Source: JAWKOK01 sp963698255 (GTDB taxonomy: Bacteria > Chloroflexota > Anaerolineae > Caldilineales > Caldilineaceae). From it: DNA of 64,000 nucleotides. Location of the stretch: the NCBI GenBank assembly GCA_963698255.1, contig CAVOQD010000037.1, positions 310,001 to 374,000 of the forward strand. Direction: 5' to 3'. The notes beneath the pieces are model-generated. The model was not told where the DNA came from. It worked only from the letters and a program-made list of their open reading frames with translations, and searched no databases. Of the stretch, positions 37,586-46,063 are shown in pieces. Made by a program: the position numbers and the translations under genes. The number at the start of each line of letters is the position of its first letter. Position 1 is the stretch's first letter.

Positions 37586-39082
37586 TTACGCCAGCCGCGC
37601 CAGCCGTTCATAGATCGGCTCAAGCGCAGAATATGTATCTGCAAAAATGCTCGCCAGTTCATCGTAGAAGGCCCTGTTTTCGACATTCGGCTCGGTCACA
37701 TCAACGACCCGGATGCGCTCGTCTGCAATCGACCAGTCGTAGAGGCCGACGCCGACGCCCGCCGCCACTGCCGCACCCCAGCTTGTAGCCCCGGCCTGCA
37801 AGTCCAGCGTGTGGACCGGCATCCTGAAGCTGTCGGCCAGGATCTGCCGCCAGAGCGGGCTGCGCGTGCCGCCGCCGATGACGCGCATGGTTTCGATGCC
37901 GGGGACCTGCTCGCTCAGGGCATCGAGGATCAGGCGCAGATGCAGCGCAACGCCCTCCAGCGCAGCCCGCGCCATCTGCGGGCGCGTGTGCGACATGCTC
38001 AGGCCGACGAAGGTGCCGCGTGCCAGCGGATTCCAGTAGGGCGACCGTTCGCCCAGCAGGTAGGGCAGGAAGATCAGGTTGCCGGCTCCGCGCCCGGTTT
38101 CGGCAACCGCCGCGTCCAGATCGACACCCTCCTGGGCCAGCAGCTCCCACGCCCATTGACGTGCGCCGCCAGCGGCCAACATGGTGCCCATGGGCGCGTA
38201 GCGCTGCGGATGGACATGGTGAAAGGTGATGGTGCGCTCTTTGGGATCGGGGATGGGCGCGCTGCCGGCCACGCTGATCCAGGCCGACGAGCCGAGATTG
38301 CAATAGGCATCGCCCGGCTCAATCACGCCGGCGCCGACGCCCGCACACGAGCCGTCCCCGCCGCCGATGACCACCGGCGTGCCCACGGCCAGGCCGGTCG
38401 CCGCGGCAGCCTCACGCGTCACCTCGCCGACCACGTCGATGGAGGCGTGGAGCGCGGGCAGTCGATTTTCCGGCAGGTCCAACGCGGCCAGGAATTCTTG
38501 GTCCCAGGATCTCGTTTCCAGATCAAAAAGCAGCGTGCCTGATGCATCGGAATAGTCGGTGGCCAGGCTGCCGGTCAGCCTGTAGACCAGATAGTCCTTG
38601 GGCTGGAGAAAGCAGACGGTCTGCTCGTAGATCTGCGGCTGCTCGTCGCGCACCCAGAGAATCTTGGGCGCGCTGTAGGCCGGGCTGGCCGGATGCCCGG
38701 CCGTGCGATAGATACGGCTGGATCCGCACAGGTCGGCCATGCGCAAAGCCTGGGCCTGGGCACGCGTGTCCGCCCAGATGATGCACGACCGCAGTGGACG
38801 CCCGGCTGCGTCGATTGGCACGCAGCCCATCATCTGCCCGCTGAAGCCGACGGCTGCAATTGTTTTCGGATCTGCGCCGGTCTCGGCCAGCAGTTGGCGG
38901 GTGGTGTCGCAGACGGCCCGCCACCAATCATCCGGGTTCTGTTCGGCCCAATTGGGCTGGGGATAGTCGGTGTCGTAGCCGGCAAATGCGCTGCCCAGCA
39001 ACGCGCCATCGGCGTCGAAGAGCGACGCCTTGTTGCCCGTCGTCCCCAGATCGTGGGCGAGAATCAGGCTCTTCTGTGCCAT
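37586..39082 (-). CDS. Xylulokinase-like FGGY carbohydrate kinase
   Basis: An intact 498-residue FGGY kinase. Domain I starts AHDLGTTGNKASLFDADG (phosphate loop) and includes VGFSGQMMGCVPID and WADTRAQ; domain II includes GGGDGSCAGVGAGVIEPGD, and GGGTRSPLWRQILAD (the FGGY-type signature) and the adenine-binding ATSWGAAVAAGVG. The best match by motif is xylulokinase, which makes D-xylulose 5-phosphate. An AGGAGG lies 5 bases before the ATG at 39082. It heads toward the minus-strand GpsA/AraM/aldolase/phosphatase genes and is probably the last gene but one of that set. Confidence 0.88.
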   Translation of the reverse strand: MAQKSLILAHDLGTTGNKASLFDADGALLGSAFAGYDTDYPQPNWAEQNPDDWWRAVCDTTRQLLAETGADPKTIAAVGFSGQMMGCVPIDAAGRPLRSCIIWADTRAQAQALRMADLCGSSRIYRTAGHPASPAYSAPKILWVRDEQPQIYEQTVCFLQPKDYLVYRLTGSLATDYSDASGTLLFDLETRSWDQEFLAALDLPENRLPALHASIDVVGEVTREAAAATGLAVGTPVVIGGGDGSCAGVGAGVIEPGDAYCNLGSSAWISVAGSAPIPDPKERTITFHHVHPQRYAPMGTMLAAGGARQWAWELLAQEGVDLDAAVAETGRGAGNLIFLPYLLGERSPYWNPLARGTFVGLSMSHTRPQMARAALEGVALHLRLILDALSEQVPGIETMRVIGGGTRSPLWRQILADSFRMPVHTLDLQAGATSWGAAVAAGVGVGLYDWSIADERIRVVDVTEPNVENRAFYDELASIFADTYSALEPIYERLARLA

Positions 39083-39150
39083 GTGTCCTCCTGCAATGCG
39101 CCTGAGGGCGCTGTTCAAAGTTAGCCACGGGATTCATCAAAGAGGCTGGC

Positions 39151-39222
39151 TGTCATTCCGACCAAAGGGAGGAATCTAGGCTTGGCCCATCTTGAGATTC
39201 CTCGCTACGCTTCGGAATGACA
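39151..39222. repeat. TGTCATTCCGA-type palindromic repeat
   Basis: TGTCATTCCGA...GAGGAATCT and AGATTCCTC...TCGGAATGACA arms. It lies between the xylulokinase and gpsA genes and could form a long stem in their common transcript. Confidence 0.7.
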
Positions 39223-39228
39223 ATCGGT

Positions 39229-40293
39229 CTACCCCCTCAACGGCCCGGCAAAGAAGTTTCCCCACGGGATATCGACCGGCGCATCGTGGCAGACGATGTC
39301 GATCATGTGGCGCAGCAGCGGAATGGCCGCCGGATCGAGCGTGCCGTCGGCCATCAGATTCTCGATGGTCGGGCCGATGGCGGCTGCCAACTCCGCGCCT
39401 TCGATGGTTACATCGGCCATGTGGATGGTCTTGGCCTCGGAGTAGGGCATACCCATGCCCAGAAAACGGCCCATGCGCCCATTGCGTCCGCCCATGCTGG
39501 TGACATACAGATCGCCCGCGCCCGGCAACGAGTAGAGGCTCTCACGCCGGCCGCCCATGTAGTCGACGATGTAGGCCATCTCCCACAGGCCCTGGGCGAA
39601 GATGCCGGCGGCGACGTCGTGCATGACCATGCCGTTCTCGGTCTCGCCCTCCTTTTCCAGCAGTCCATTGACCAGGCCGACGGCCAGCGCGTAGACATTC
39701 TTCATGGCCACACTGACTTCGACCCCCATGATGTCGGTGTTGGTCCAGACATGGTAGTAGGGTCTGCGCATCAGGTCGGCCAGTTGCTCCAGCAGGGCAG
39801 CGTCGCTCCCGGTGACGACGACGCAGGTGTGGCGATGGGCCGCCAGTTCGCCGGCGATGGAGGGGCCGCCGACTGCCGCGATCCGGAGACCGGACTGACG
39901 GTCCGGCGGCAATCCATCGCGCAGAATATTGGGGAAGATGTCCAGCTTACTGCCGTCGCCTTCCAGGCCCTTGGTCAGGAAAAGCAAGGGCGCACCGGGT
40001 GGCAGCGTCCAGCCCAGCACCTGCGTGGCCCACTCCACACCCAGCGAGTTGACGCCCAGCACGACCAGATCGGCATCGGCCGCCATCTGCGGCAGGCGAT
40101 CGATGGTGTAGGGTTCGACACTTTGGGGCAGGTGGGTCTTCAGACGTGGATGGAAACGGCTTTCATGCAATTCCTCGATGATATCGCCGTCCAAGTGGGT
40201 GCCGACCAACCGGACATTGTGCCCATTTTCGGCCAGCGGAACACTGAACGCCGAGCCCATCAAGCCAGCGCCAAGGATCACAATATTTGCCAT
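39229..40293 (-). CDS. gpsA: NAD(P)-dependent glycerol-3-phosphate dehydrogenase family protein
   Basis: 354 residues. N-terminal Rossmann domain with GAGLMGSAF (G8, G10, G13); VVLGVNSLGVEW; LTKGLE and the substrate-binding GGPSIAGELA; catalytic Lys in VAMKNVYALAVG; LYSLPGAGDLYVTSMG; C-terminal domain of the GpsA type. The enzyme interconverts dihydroxyacetone phosphate and sn-glycerol 3-phosphate. It is slightly longer than standard GpsA and lies in a sugar cluster beside an AraM, so it may serve catabolism rather than phospholipid synthesis. The ATG at 40293 starts MANIVILGAG; upstream in-frame codons lack a ribosome site. Confidence 0.85.
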   Translation of the reverse strand: MANIVILGAGLMGSAFSVPLAENGHNVRLVGTHLDGDIIEELHESRFHPRLKTHLPQSVEPYTIDRLPQMAADADLVVLGVNSLGVEWATQVLGWTLPPGAPLLFLTKGLEGDGSKLDIFPNILRDGLPPDRQSGLRIAAVGGPSIAGELAAHRHTCVVVTGSDAALLEQLADLMRRPYYHVWTNTDIMGVEVSVAMKNVYALAVGLVNGLLEKEGETENGMVMHDVAAGIFAQGLWEMAYIVDYMGGRRESLYSLPGAGDLYVTSMGGRNGRMGRFLGMGMPYSEAKTIHMADVTIEGAELAAAIGPTIENLMADGTLDPAAIPLLRHMIDIVCHDAPVDIPWGNFFAGPLRG

Positions 40294-40361
40294 AGACAAC
40301 CTTCCAATCGATAAGATGTGGCTCGTGATGTAAAGGTGGAACTTTGTCACAGATGACTCTG

Positions 40362-40428
40362 CTGCAAGAACCACGAATTTCACGAATTTTCTCAGTGGTG
40401 CAATTCGTGAAATTCGTGGTTCTTGCAG
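40362..40428. repeat. CACGAATTTCACGAATT palindromic repeat
   Basis: CTGCAAGAACCACGAATTTC arm and its exact complement, about 29 bases each side, in the 177-base gap between gpsA and araM. Confidence 0.8.
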
Positions 40429-40470
40429 TGAACCTATCTGCGGCTAAATCGTATCATTGCAGCAAGCCCA

Positions 40471-41712
40471 TCACCCAATGTCGAGCAGACGCGCCAGCTT
40501 GCGCACGGTGAAGCGGTTGCGCAGATAGTGGCCGTTGCGCTCGGCCAGCCGTAGCTCCTCGTCGGTCAGGCCAAGCTCAGTGACGGTGCTGGGACCGCCG
40601 ACACGCTTCAGCAGGTCGGCGATGACCTCGGGCGGCGGCACCTGATCGGCAATGGCCTGGACCTCGTCCCAGTTGTCGCGGATTCGTTGTTTTACGGCGT
40701 CGAACTCGACTTCGTCCATGGCCAGGAAGGGCTGATGACCATCGATCACGCCGTCGGCCTGATCGAGATAGGCGGCGCGGATGCCGGCGATCTCAACGTC
40801 AGGGTCCGGCAGTTCGGCCGCTTCCAGCCGGTCGGTCACTTCATCGAGGGACATGGCCCGCACGGCAGCGTAGATCTCGGCGACTTTGGTGGCGGCCACG
40901 CCGACCTTGGCGCCGTGGAGCAGGGCGGGCCTGCCCTCGCGCAGCAGCTTCATCTCCCAGAAGTGGGAGTAGTGATGTTCAGAGCCGGAGGCCGGTTGCG
41001 AGCCGCCGAAGTCGAGCATGTTATCGCCGGTGGCCAGCAGCGCCTGCATCAGCGCACGCAGCCCGTCGGGCGATGCCTGGCTGATGGCCTCGGTGTTGTC
41101 GACGCAGAGCTGCACTGCGTCCAGCGTGCCCAACGCCGCCGATTCCAAAAATGGTTCGTCCCAGAGCAGATGGCCCAGCCGCCAGTCGGCCACCGAGGTG
41201 TACTTGCCGATCACGTCGCCGTAGCCCGCTGCGATCATGGCGCGGGGCGCGGCGGCCAACGTGTTGACGTCGGCGAAGATGGCGACAGGGCCGTGGCACG
41301 AGATGGTGCGCTTGACGCCGCCGACGATCAGCGGCGCGCCCAGCGAGAGAAAGCCGTCGACCGACGGCGCGGTCGGCACCGAGATGAACTCGTCGCGCGT
41401 GCGGTGGCTGACGAAGCGACAAATGTCAGTGATGGTGCCCGACCCCACCGGCACATAGGTGCGCGGTCTGCGGTCTGCGGCCAGCATCACCTGCTGGATG
41501 TAGTGGGCGTCGGCCACGACCTCGTCGCCGGTCAGCAACGCCAGGTCAACATCGTAGCCGGCCTCGATCAGCGCTGCCTCGACGACCGCGCCCTGGGCGG
41601 CATAGGTGTTGTCGTCGGCAACGACCAGCAGGCGCGTGTGGCCGTGATCGCGGCAAAACTGGACCAGGTCGGGAATCGCCTGGTCGCCGATTGTGATTTT
41701 TTGTGGTTTCAT
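40471..41712 (-). CDS. araM: sn-Glycerol-1-phosphate dehydrogenase (AraM/EgsA type)
   Basis: 413 residues. The iron-containing dehydrogenase/dehydroquinate-synthase fold shows VPVGSGTITDICRF (NAD binding), APSVDGFLSLGAPL, the metal-binding SEHHYSHFWEM with HHYSH, and LLHGAKVGVAA with its His. AraM makes sn-glycerol 1-phosphate from dihydroxyacetone phosphate, the enantiomer produced by archaeal lipid synthesis. In Bacillus, araM follows araD and araL; here a class II aldolase and an AraL-type phosphatase lie just upstream in the same orientation. The start at 41712 begins MKPQKITIGDQ. Confidence 0.9.
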   Translation of the reverse strand: MKPQKITIGDQAIPDLVQFCRDHGHTRLLVVADDNTYAAQGAVVEAALIEAGYDVDLALLTGDEVVADAHYIQQVMLAADRRPRTYVPVGSGTITDICRFVSHRTRDEFISVPTAPSVDGFLSLGAPLIVGGVKRTISCHGPVAIFADVNTLAAAPRAMIAAGYGDVIGKYTSVADWRLGHLLWDEPFLESAALGTLDAVQLCVDNTEAISQASPDGLRALMQALLATGDNMLDFGGSQPASGSEHHYSHFWEMKLLREGRPALLHGAKVGVAATKVAEIYAAVRAMSLDEVTDRLEAAELPDPDVEIAGIRAAYLDQADGVIDGHQPFLAMDEVEFDAVKQRIRDNWDEVQAIADQVPPPEVIADLLKRVGGPSTVTELGLTDEELRLAERNGHYLRNRFTVRKLARLLDIG

Positions 41713-41727
41713 GTGGTCTCTCCATCG

Positions 41728-41817
41728 ATAGACCGCGGATTTGGCGGATGCGGCGGATCAAAGCGGATTTTTCTATCCGGTTCTTTCCGCCTAATCTGCC
41801 AAATCCGCGGTCTATCG
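41728..41817. repeat. Family B palindromic repeat, copy 4
   Basis: ATAGACCGCGGATTTGGCGGAT and ATCTGCCAAATCCGCGGTCTAT arms (each quoted in part: ATAGACCGCGGATT and AATCCGCGGTCTAT). It lies between araM and the aldolase gene. Confidence 0.85.
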
Positions 41818-41834
41818 CAAATTCTGGTGAACAT

Positions 41835-42485
41835 TCATTCTTCATGTTGAAACGCTTTCGCCAGCGCGCCCAGCAGCACGAACCCCGCCTCCTCGGCCGT
41901 GGCGCCGAAGGTGACAATGCCGTCCTCGTGGCCGTCCATGCCGAAGATCTTCTGCTCGGCGACGTCGGTCTCGTGGAAGAGGCGCTCGACTTCGCCGGCC
42001 ATCTCGGGCGAACCGTAGGCCACGTTGCCGTCGGTCATGGCAATGTTCAGGTGGCGGGCTGCACGCCAGATGTGAGACGAGTGCGCGTGCATCACCCATA
42101 AAGCCGTCGCGTCCATGTCGTAGACCATGCCGTGGGTCAACGATTCCGACGATGGGCGCACCGGCCCCTCGCCGACGATCAGGTTTTGCGCCGGGTAGTA
42201 GGCCGACACGACGGCGTAGTGTTCGGGCAGCAGGTCGGCCACGTTGCCGGTCTGGGTGCCGCTGATGACGAAACGGCGCTCGTTCTGCGGCGCGTCAAAT
42301 GGCGGCAGGCGACGGCTGATGTTGCCGAAGCCGTAGCCGGCGTAGCGATCCGGGGTCTGGCCGATCAGTTGGGTGAGGTAGAGCATCTTGCGCCAGGCGC
42401 AAATCTCCAGCAGGACATCGGCGGGCAGTGCCGGCGCGACTGTGAAATCAAGTTGGAATTTGATGACGCCTTCTTGTTCGGTCAT
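41835..42485 (-). CDS. Class II aldolase/adducin family protein
   Basis: 216 residues. Zinc-ligand motif MHAHSSHIWRAA, the phosphate-binding GFGNISRRL and SSESLTHG, and a C-terminal EEAGFVLLGALAKAF helix. Members include L-ribulose-5-phosphate 4-epimerase and L-fuculose/L-rhamnulose-1-phosphate aldolase; the last two split ketose 1-phosphates to dihydroxyacetone phosphate and lactaldehyde. Rhamnulokinase in this region favours aldol cleavage, but the motif set does not separate the options. It is co-oriented with araM and the phosphatase gene. Confidence 0.85.
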   Translation of the reverse strand: MTEQEGVIKFQLDFTVAPALPADVLLEICAWRKMLYLTQLIGQTPDRYAGYGFGNISRRLPPFDAPQNERRFVISGTQTGNVADLLPEHYAVVSAYYPAQNLIVGEGPVRPSSESLTHGMVYDMDATALWVMHAHSSHIWRAARHLNIAMTDGNVAYGSPEMAGEVERLFHETDVAEQKIFGMDGHEDGIVTFGATAEEAGFVLLGALAKAFQHEE

Positions 42486-42530
42486 ATGATTGATCTCGGG
42501 ATTCTGATGGCGTTTGATGAGCGTGCATTT

Positions 42531-42604
42531 TGTAGCACGACATTTATGTCGTAGCAGTCTGGCTTGTCTGGTACAGGAGGCTACGACATAAATGTCGTGC
42601 TACA
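42531..42604. repeat. Family A palindromic repeat, copy 3
   Basis: Arms identical to copy 2 (TGTAGCACGACATTTATGTC and complement) with a different 26-base centre. It lies between the phosphatase and aldolase genes. Confidence 0.85.
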
Positions 42605-42649
42605 GTCTATGGCAGACGGCAGATTGTACAGATCAGCCCCGTCCTTTTT

Positions 42650-43480
42650 TCAGACGATCAGATCCAACAGAACGCCTAGATTCTCGATCACGTAGTCCGG
42701 CGGATTCTCCATCGCTGCAATGTCGGCACGTGTGGCCGCCCCTGTGAGCACGGCGGCCGTGGCCATGCCGGCCTGCTGCCCCATGAGCATGTCGGTCTCC
42801 AGCCGGTCGCCGATCATCATGCAGCGGTCGGGCGACAGACCCAGCAGATCGAGCGCCACCTGCATGATGATCGGGGAGGGCTTGCCGGCCAGCAGTTCGA
42901 GCTGCCGTCCGGTCAAGTGTTCCAGTGCTGCGATGGTGGCTCCCGCGTCGGGGATGCCGCCTCCAGGCATCGGGCAGGTCTTGTCGGCGTTGGTTGCAAA
43001 GAAGCGCGCACCGTTGACCAGCGCCTGATAGGCCGTGTTGAGCTTGCGGTAGTCGAGCGTGCGGTCAAAGGCGATGATGACGGCGTCGATGCCGTCCGGA
43101 TCGATGACCTCTTTCGGATCTTGCGGCGGATTCTGATCGGCGAACTCGTCCAGCACGTGCAGGCCATGGGAGCGCAGATCGACGCGCAGCTTCTCCTCGC
43201 CGACGACGTAGTAGCGCAGGTCGGGCAGGTGGTGGGCGAGGTGGTGGCCCAGCACAAAGGCCGAGGTAATCACATCCTCGGGCGGCGTCGGGATGCCGAG
43301 CCGGGTGAGCTTGTCGGCGTAGGCGGAACGCGGGTCCAGCGGTTTGTTGCTTACGAAGAGCGTGCGTTTGCCACGACGGCGCAGCTCGGCGATGGTCTCC
43401 ACAGCGGTCGGCAGCGCCGATTCGCCCAGGTAGACGGTTCCGTCCAGATCGAAGACGAAGGCATCAATTTCACGTTTCAT
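42650..43480 (-). CDS. HAD-IIA sugar phosphatase (AraL/NagD-like)
   Basis: 276 residues. HAD motif I FDLDGTVYLG (D11 and D13), motif II FVSNKP, a C2-type cap, motif III Lys in LAGKPSP and motif IV GDRLETDMLMG. NagD/AraL-type enzymes dephosphorylate sugar and glycerol phosphates. Placement as the first gene before aldolase and AraM repeats the araD-araL-araM content of the Bacillus arabinose operon. It diverges from the PHP gene. Confidence 0.88.
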   Translation of the reverse strand: MKREIDAFVFDLDGTVYLGESALPTAVETIAELRRRGKRTLFVSNKPLDPRSAYADKLTRLGIPTPPEDVITSAFVLGHHLAHHLPDLRYYVVGEEKLRVDLRSHGLHVLDEFADQNPPQDPKEVIDPDGIDAVIIAFDRTLDYRKLNTAYQALVNGARFFATNADKTCPMPGGGIPDAGATIAALEHLTGRQLELLAGKPSPIIMQVALDLLGLSPDRCMMIGDRLETDMLMGQQAGMATAAVLTGAATRADIAAMENPPDYVIENLGVLLDLIV

Positions 43481-43828
43481 GGTCTGCTTCTTCTTGTGTC
43501 AACAGGTTATGCTGTAGCGCTGATTAGCGCCGGCCTCGCAGACGAAACCGAGTTGAGATACGTAGGGACATGGCTTGACCCTGCACGAGGATACTGTTTA
43601 TTGGACGGACTCTCCACTCGGAACGCTTGCGACATTAGCGTAATATTCTTGCTACATTGTCGATGCTTTACTCTACGCTGAACGTCCAAAATGTGCAAAA
43701 GGCTGGCTCTTTTTCGAAAATGCTTTGATTTGCTCGAATATACCGGCAAATTCCCCCAAACCAATCAGATTGCAAAACAGTTTAGAGCCATGATATATTT
43801 TCAGTGAACTTTTCACAAGGAGAAGCCC
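43481..43828. promoter_or_regulatory. Divergent promoter region (348 bases, no gene)
   Basis: The region separates the minus-strand phosphatase operon from the plus-strand PHP operon and is markedly AT-richer than both. It must contain promoters for both sides; only the plus-strand one is clear. ORFs here (43507-43906) lack family features. Confidence 0.55.
43770..43799 (+). promoter_or_regulatory. Sigma-70-like promoter of the PHP gene
   Basis: TTGCAA (43770-43775), 18-base spacer, TATATT (43794-43799), 30 bases before the ATG, with AAGGAGA at 43817-43823. Confidence 0.65.
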
Positions 43829-45167
43829 ATGAGCAGATTGGAAAGCACCACCCCGATCGACAGGCTGAGCGATTTCGATGCCGGCGTACGTGCGCAGGCG
43901 CTGCAAGCCTTGGTTGACTCTTCAGAGTCAACCTTTCCACCGGTGACGGAAGTCGCCAACATGCATTGTCATACCTTCTTTTCGTTCAACGCCTACGGCT
44001 ATTCGCCGACCGGGCTGGCCTGGCTGGCGCGTGAGCGCGGCTACAAGCTGTTGGGCATCGTCGATTTCGACGTGCTTGACGCCGTCGACGAGTTCCTGGA
44101 CGCCTGCGAACTGCTGGAAGTGCGCGGCAGCGCCGGCATCGAGACCCGGCTCTTTGTGCCCGAGTTTGGCACGCGTGAGATCAACTCGCCGGGCGAGCCG
44201 GGCGTTCTCTACTCGATGGGCATCGGCTTCACGTCCAGTGAAGCGCCCGAACCGGCCGCATCGATCTTGGCCGAATCTGCGTGCCCAGGCGTTGGCCCGC
44301 AACCTTGGCCTGATCGAGCGTATCAACGCCTACCTGGATCCGGTGGCGCTTGATTACGAGGCGGATGTGCTGCCCTTGACGCCGAGCGGCAACGCCACCG
44401 AACGGCACATTGTCACTGCCTACATCAACAAAGCCGAAGAGGTGGCCGATGATCCGGTCGCCTTCTGGGCTGAAAAACTGGGCCTCTCCCACGAGCAGGT
44501 CGAGGCAGCCATGGCCGACGAGGCCGGCATGCAGAACACGATTCGCGCCAAGCTGATGAAGCGGGGCGGTGTGGGCTATGTGCAGCCGGGCAATGACACC
44601 TTCCCCAAGGTCGAGCAGTTCCACGCCATGATCACGGCCTGCGGCGCTCTGCCCTGCGCGGCTTGGCTGGACGGTCTCTCCGAGGGCGAACAGGCCTACA
44701 GAGAACTGCTGCAACTGATGATCGACAAGGGCGCGGTCGCACTCAACATCGTGCCGGATCGCAACTGGGACATCGCCGACCCGGAGGTCAAGCGCGTCAA
44801 GGTGCAGGAACTGTACGACGTGGTGGCACTGGCCCAGGAACTCGATCTGCCGCTCAATATCGGCACGGAGATGAACAGCCCCGGCCAGAAGCTCATGGAC
44901 GACTACGACGCGCCCGAACTGGCGCCGGTTCGCCAGGCCTTTCTGGACGGAGCGTACTTCGTCTACGGCCACACGGTGATGCAGCGTAAGCTGGGCATGG
45001 GCTACCAGAGCGATTGGGCGTCACAGATGACGACGCGGCGTGAGCGCAACGACTTCTACACCGCCATCGGCAAGGTTGTGCCGCCGGGCGCGCCGGGCAC
45101 AGAGATGCTGGCCGGCGTGAATGAGACGATGTCGCCTGCTGACGTTTTGGCGAAGCTGGCGGCGTAG
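43829..45167 (+). CDS. PHP-domain metal-dependent hydrolase, one frameshift
   Basis: About 446 residues. The PHP signature MHCHTFFSFNAYGYSP supplies the first His ligands; GYKLLGIVDFDVLDAVDEF is the second block, and a C-terminal EMNSPGQKL / YVYGHTVMQR region supplies later ligands. A +1 shift near 44270 joins the two halves. PHP proteins hydrolyse phosphoesters and include histidinol phosphatases; the 450-residue architecture without a polymerase suggests a stand-alone phosphatase. It follows its own promoter and starts the plus-strand part of the sugar island. Confidence 0.75.
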
Positions 45168-45290
45168 ATTGTGTGTGCTTCGCACGCCGACGTGCGAACG
45201 GGCCTGCCACCCGTTGACGAATGCTGGTATTCCCGAAAACTGATTGACACCAAGGTGTCAATTTGGTATGCTCGTGGTCGGAGGTGAAAT

Positions 45291-45611
45291 ATGCCAAAAA
45301 CACGGATTCAAGTGTATGCCGACGACGAGATCAAGCATCGTATCGAGCTGGCGGCAGCCAAACGTCATGTCGCCGTGACCGAGTATTGCCTTGACGCCAT
45401 CGTCCAACAACTGGCTGACGACGCAGTTCTTGAGGAGATGGAGATAACGATCCCGGTCAAGGCACCGTCTCACGAAGATTTGTGGGACAGACTGCGCGAT
45501 CTTCACGACCGTATTCTTGCCGAGCGTGGTGGTGAATACATCGCTGATGTGGACGACATCATTGAGCAAGTGCGTAGCGAGAGGGACGATGAACTCCTTG
45601 ATATGCATTGA
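45291..45611 (+). CDS. Antitoxin-like protein preceding a PIN toxin
   Basis: 106 residues. The first 45 residues (RIQVYADDEIKHRIELAAAK then VTEYCLDAIVQQL) have the strand-helix-helix order of DUF1778/Arc-type antitoxins. The C-terminal part is acidic and helical (EDLWDRLRDLHDRILAERGG), suited to wrapping a toxin. It overlaps the PIN gene by 23 bases, which suggests coupled translation. Family assignment is tentative. Confidence 0.65.
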   Translation: MPKTRIQVYADDEIKHRIELAAAKRHVAVTEYCLDAIVQQLADDAVLEEMEITIPVKAPSHEDLWDRLRDLHDRILAERGGEYIADVDDIIEQVRSERDDELLDMH

Positions 45612-46029
45612 CGCGAATGTGGTTGTGCGTTGCCTTGTGCCGCATCCACAGACAACACTTGCAATGTCGCTGTTCGAGTCCTGGAATCGGTCGGGTGTCT
45701 CTTTGATTGCGCCTGCATTGCTGCCCTTCGAAGTGACAGCTACGCTCCGACGAATGGTTTACCTGAAACGAATGTCGGCAGAAACTGGTGAAGAGGCTTT
45801 TTCTGAATTCCAGAACCTGCCGATCCGCATCTCTCATAGGAGTGGCATATTTCAAGTCGCTTGGGAAATGGCCAAGAATTTCAATCGTCCGCGGGCGTAT
45901 GACACGGCCTATCTAGCTGTGGCCCAGATGCACGGTTGTGACTTTTGGACGACCGACAAACGTCTCTACAACGCAGTTCACGATCGATTGGGATGGGTCA
46001 AACTCTTGAGCGATACTGAGCAGATTTAG
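45589..46029 (+). CDS. PIN-domain ribonuclease toxin (VapC-like)
   Basis: 146 residues. PIN acidic ligands D8 (CIDANVVV), E48 (LPFEVTATL), D105 (AYDTAYLAVA) and D123 (TTDKRLY) are present. Start ATG at 45589 lies inside the antitoxin gene. Second VapBC-like module in the window, unrelated in detail to the one at 20.1-20.8 kb. Confidence 0.88.
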   Translation: MNSLICIDANVVVRCLVPHPQTTLAMSLFESWNRSGVSLIAPALLPFEVTATLRRMVYLKRMSAETGEEAFSEFQNLPIRISHRSGIFQVAWEMAKNFNRPRAYDTAYLAVAQMHGCDFWTTDKRLYNAVHDRLGWVKLLSDTEQI

Positions 46030-46063
46030 AACGGGTAGATTTAGAAAGGGATTTCAATAAATT

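Noticed and set aside
43507..43906. Minus-strand frames in the phosphatase/PHP divergent region
   Set aside because: AT-rich promoter-like DNA with a good sigma-70 promoter on the plus strand; the frames lack family signals.
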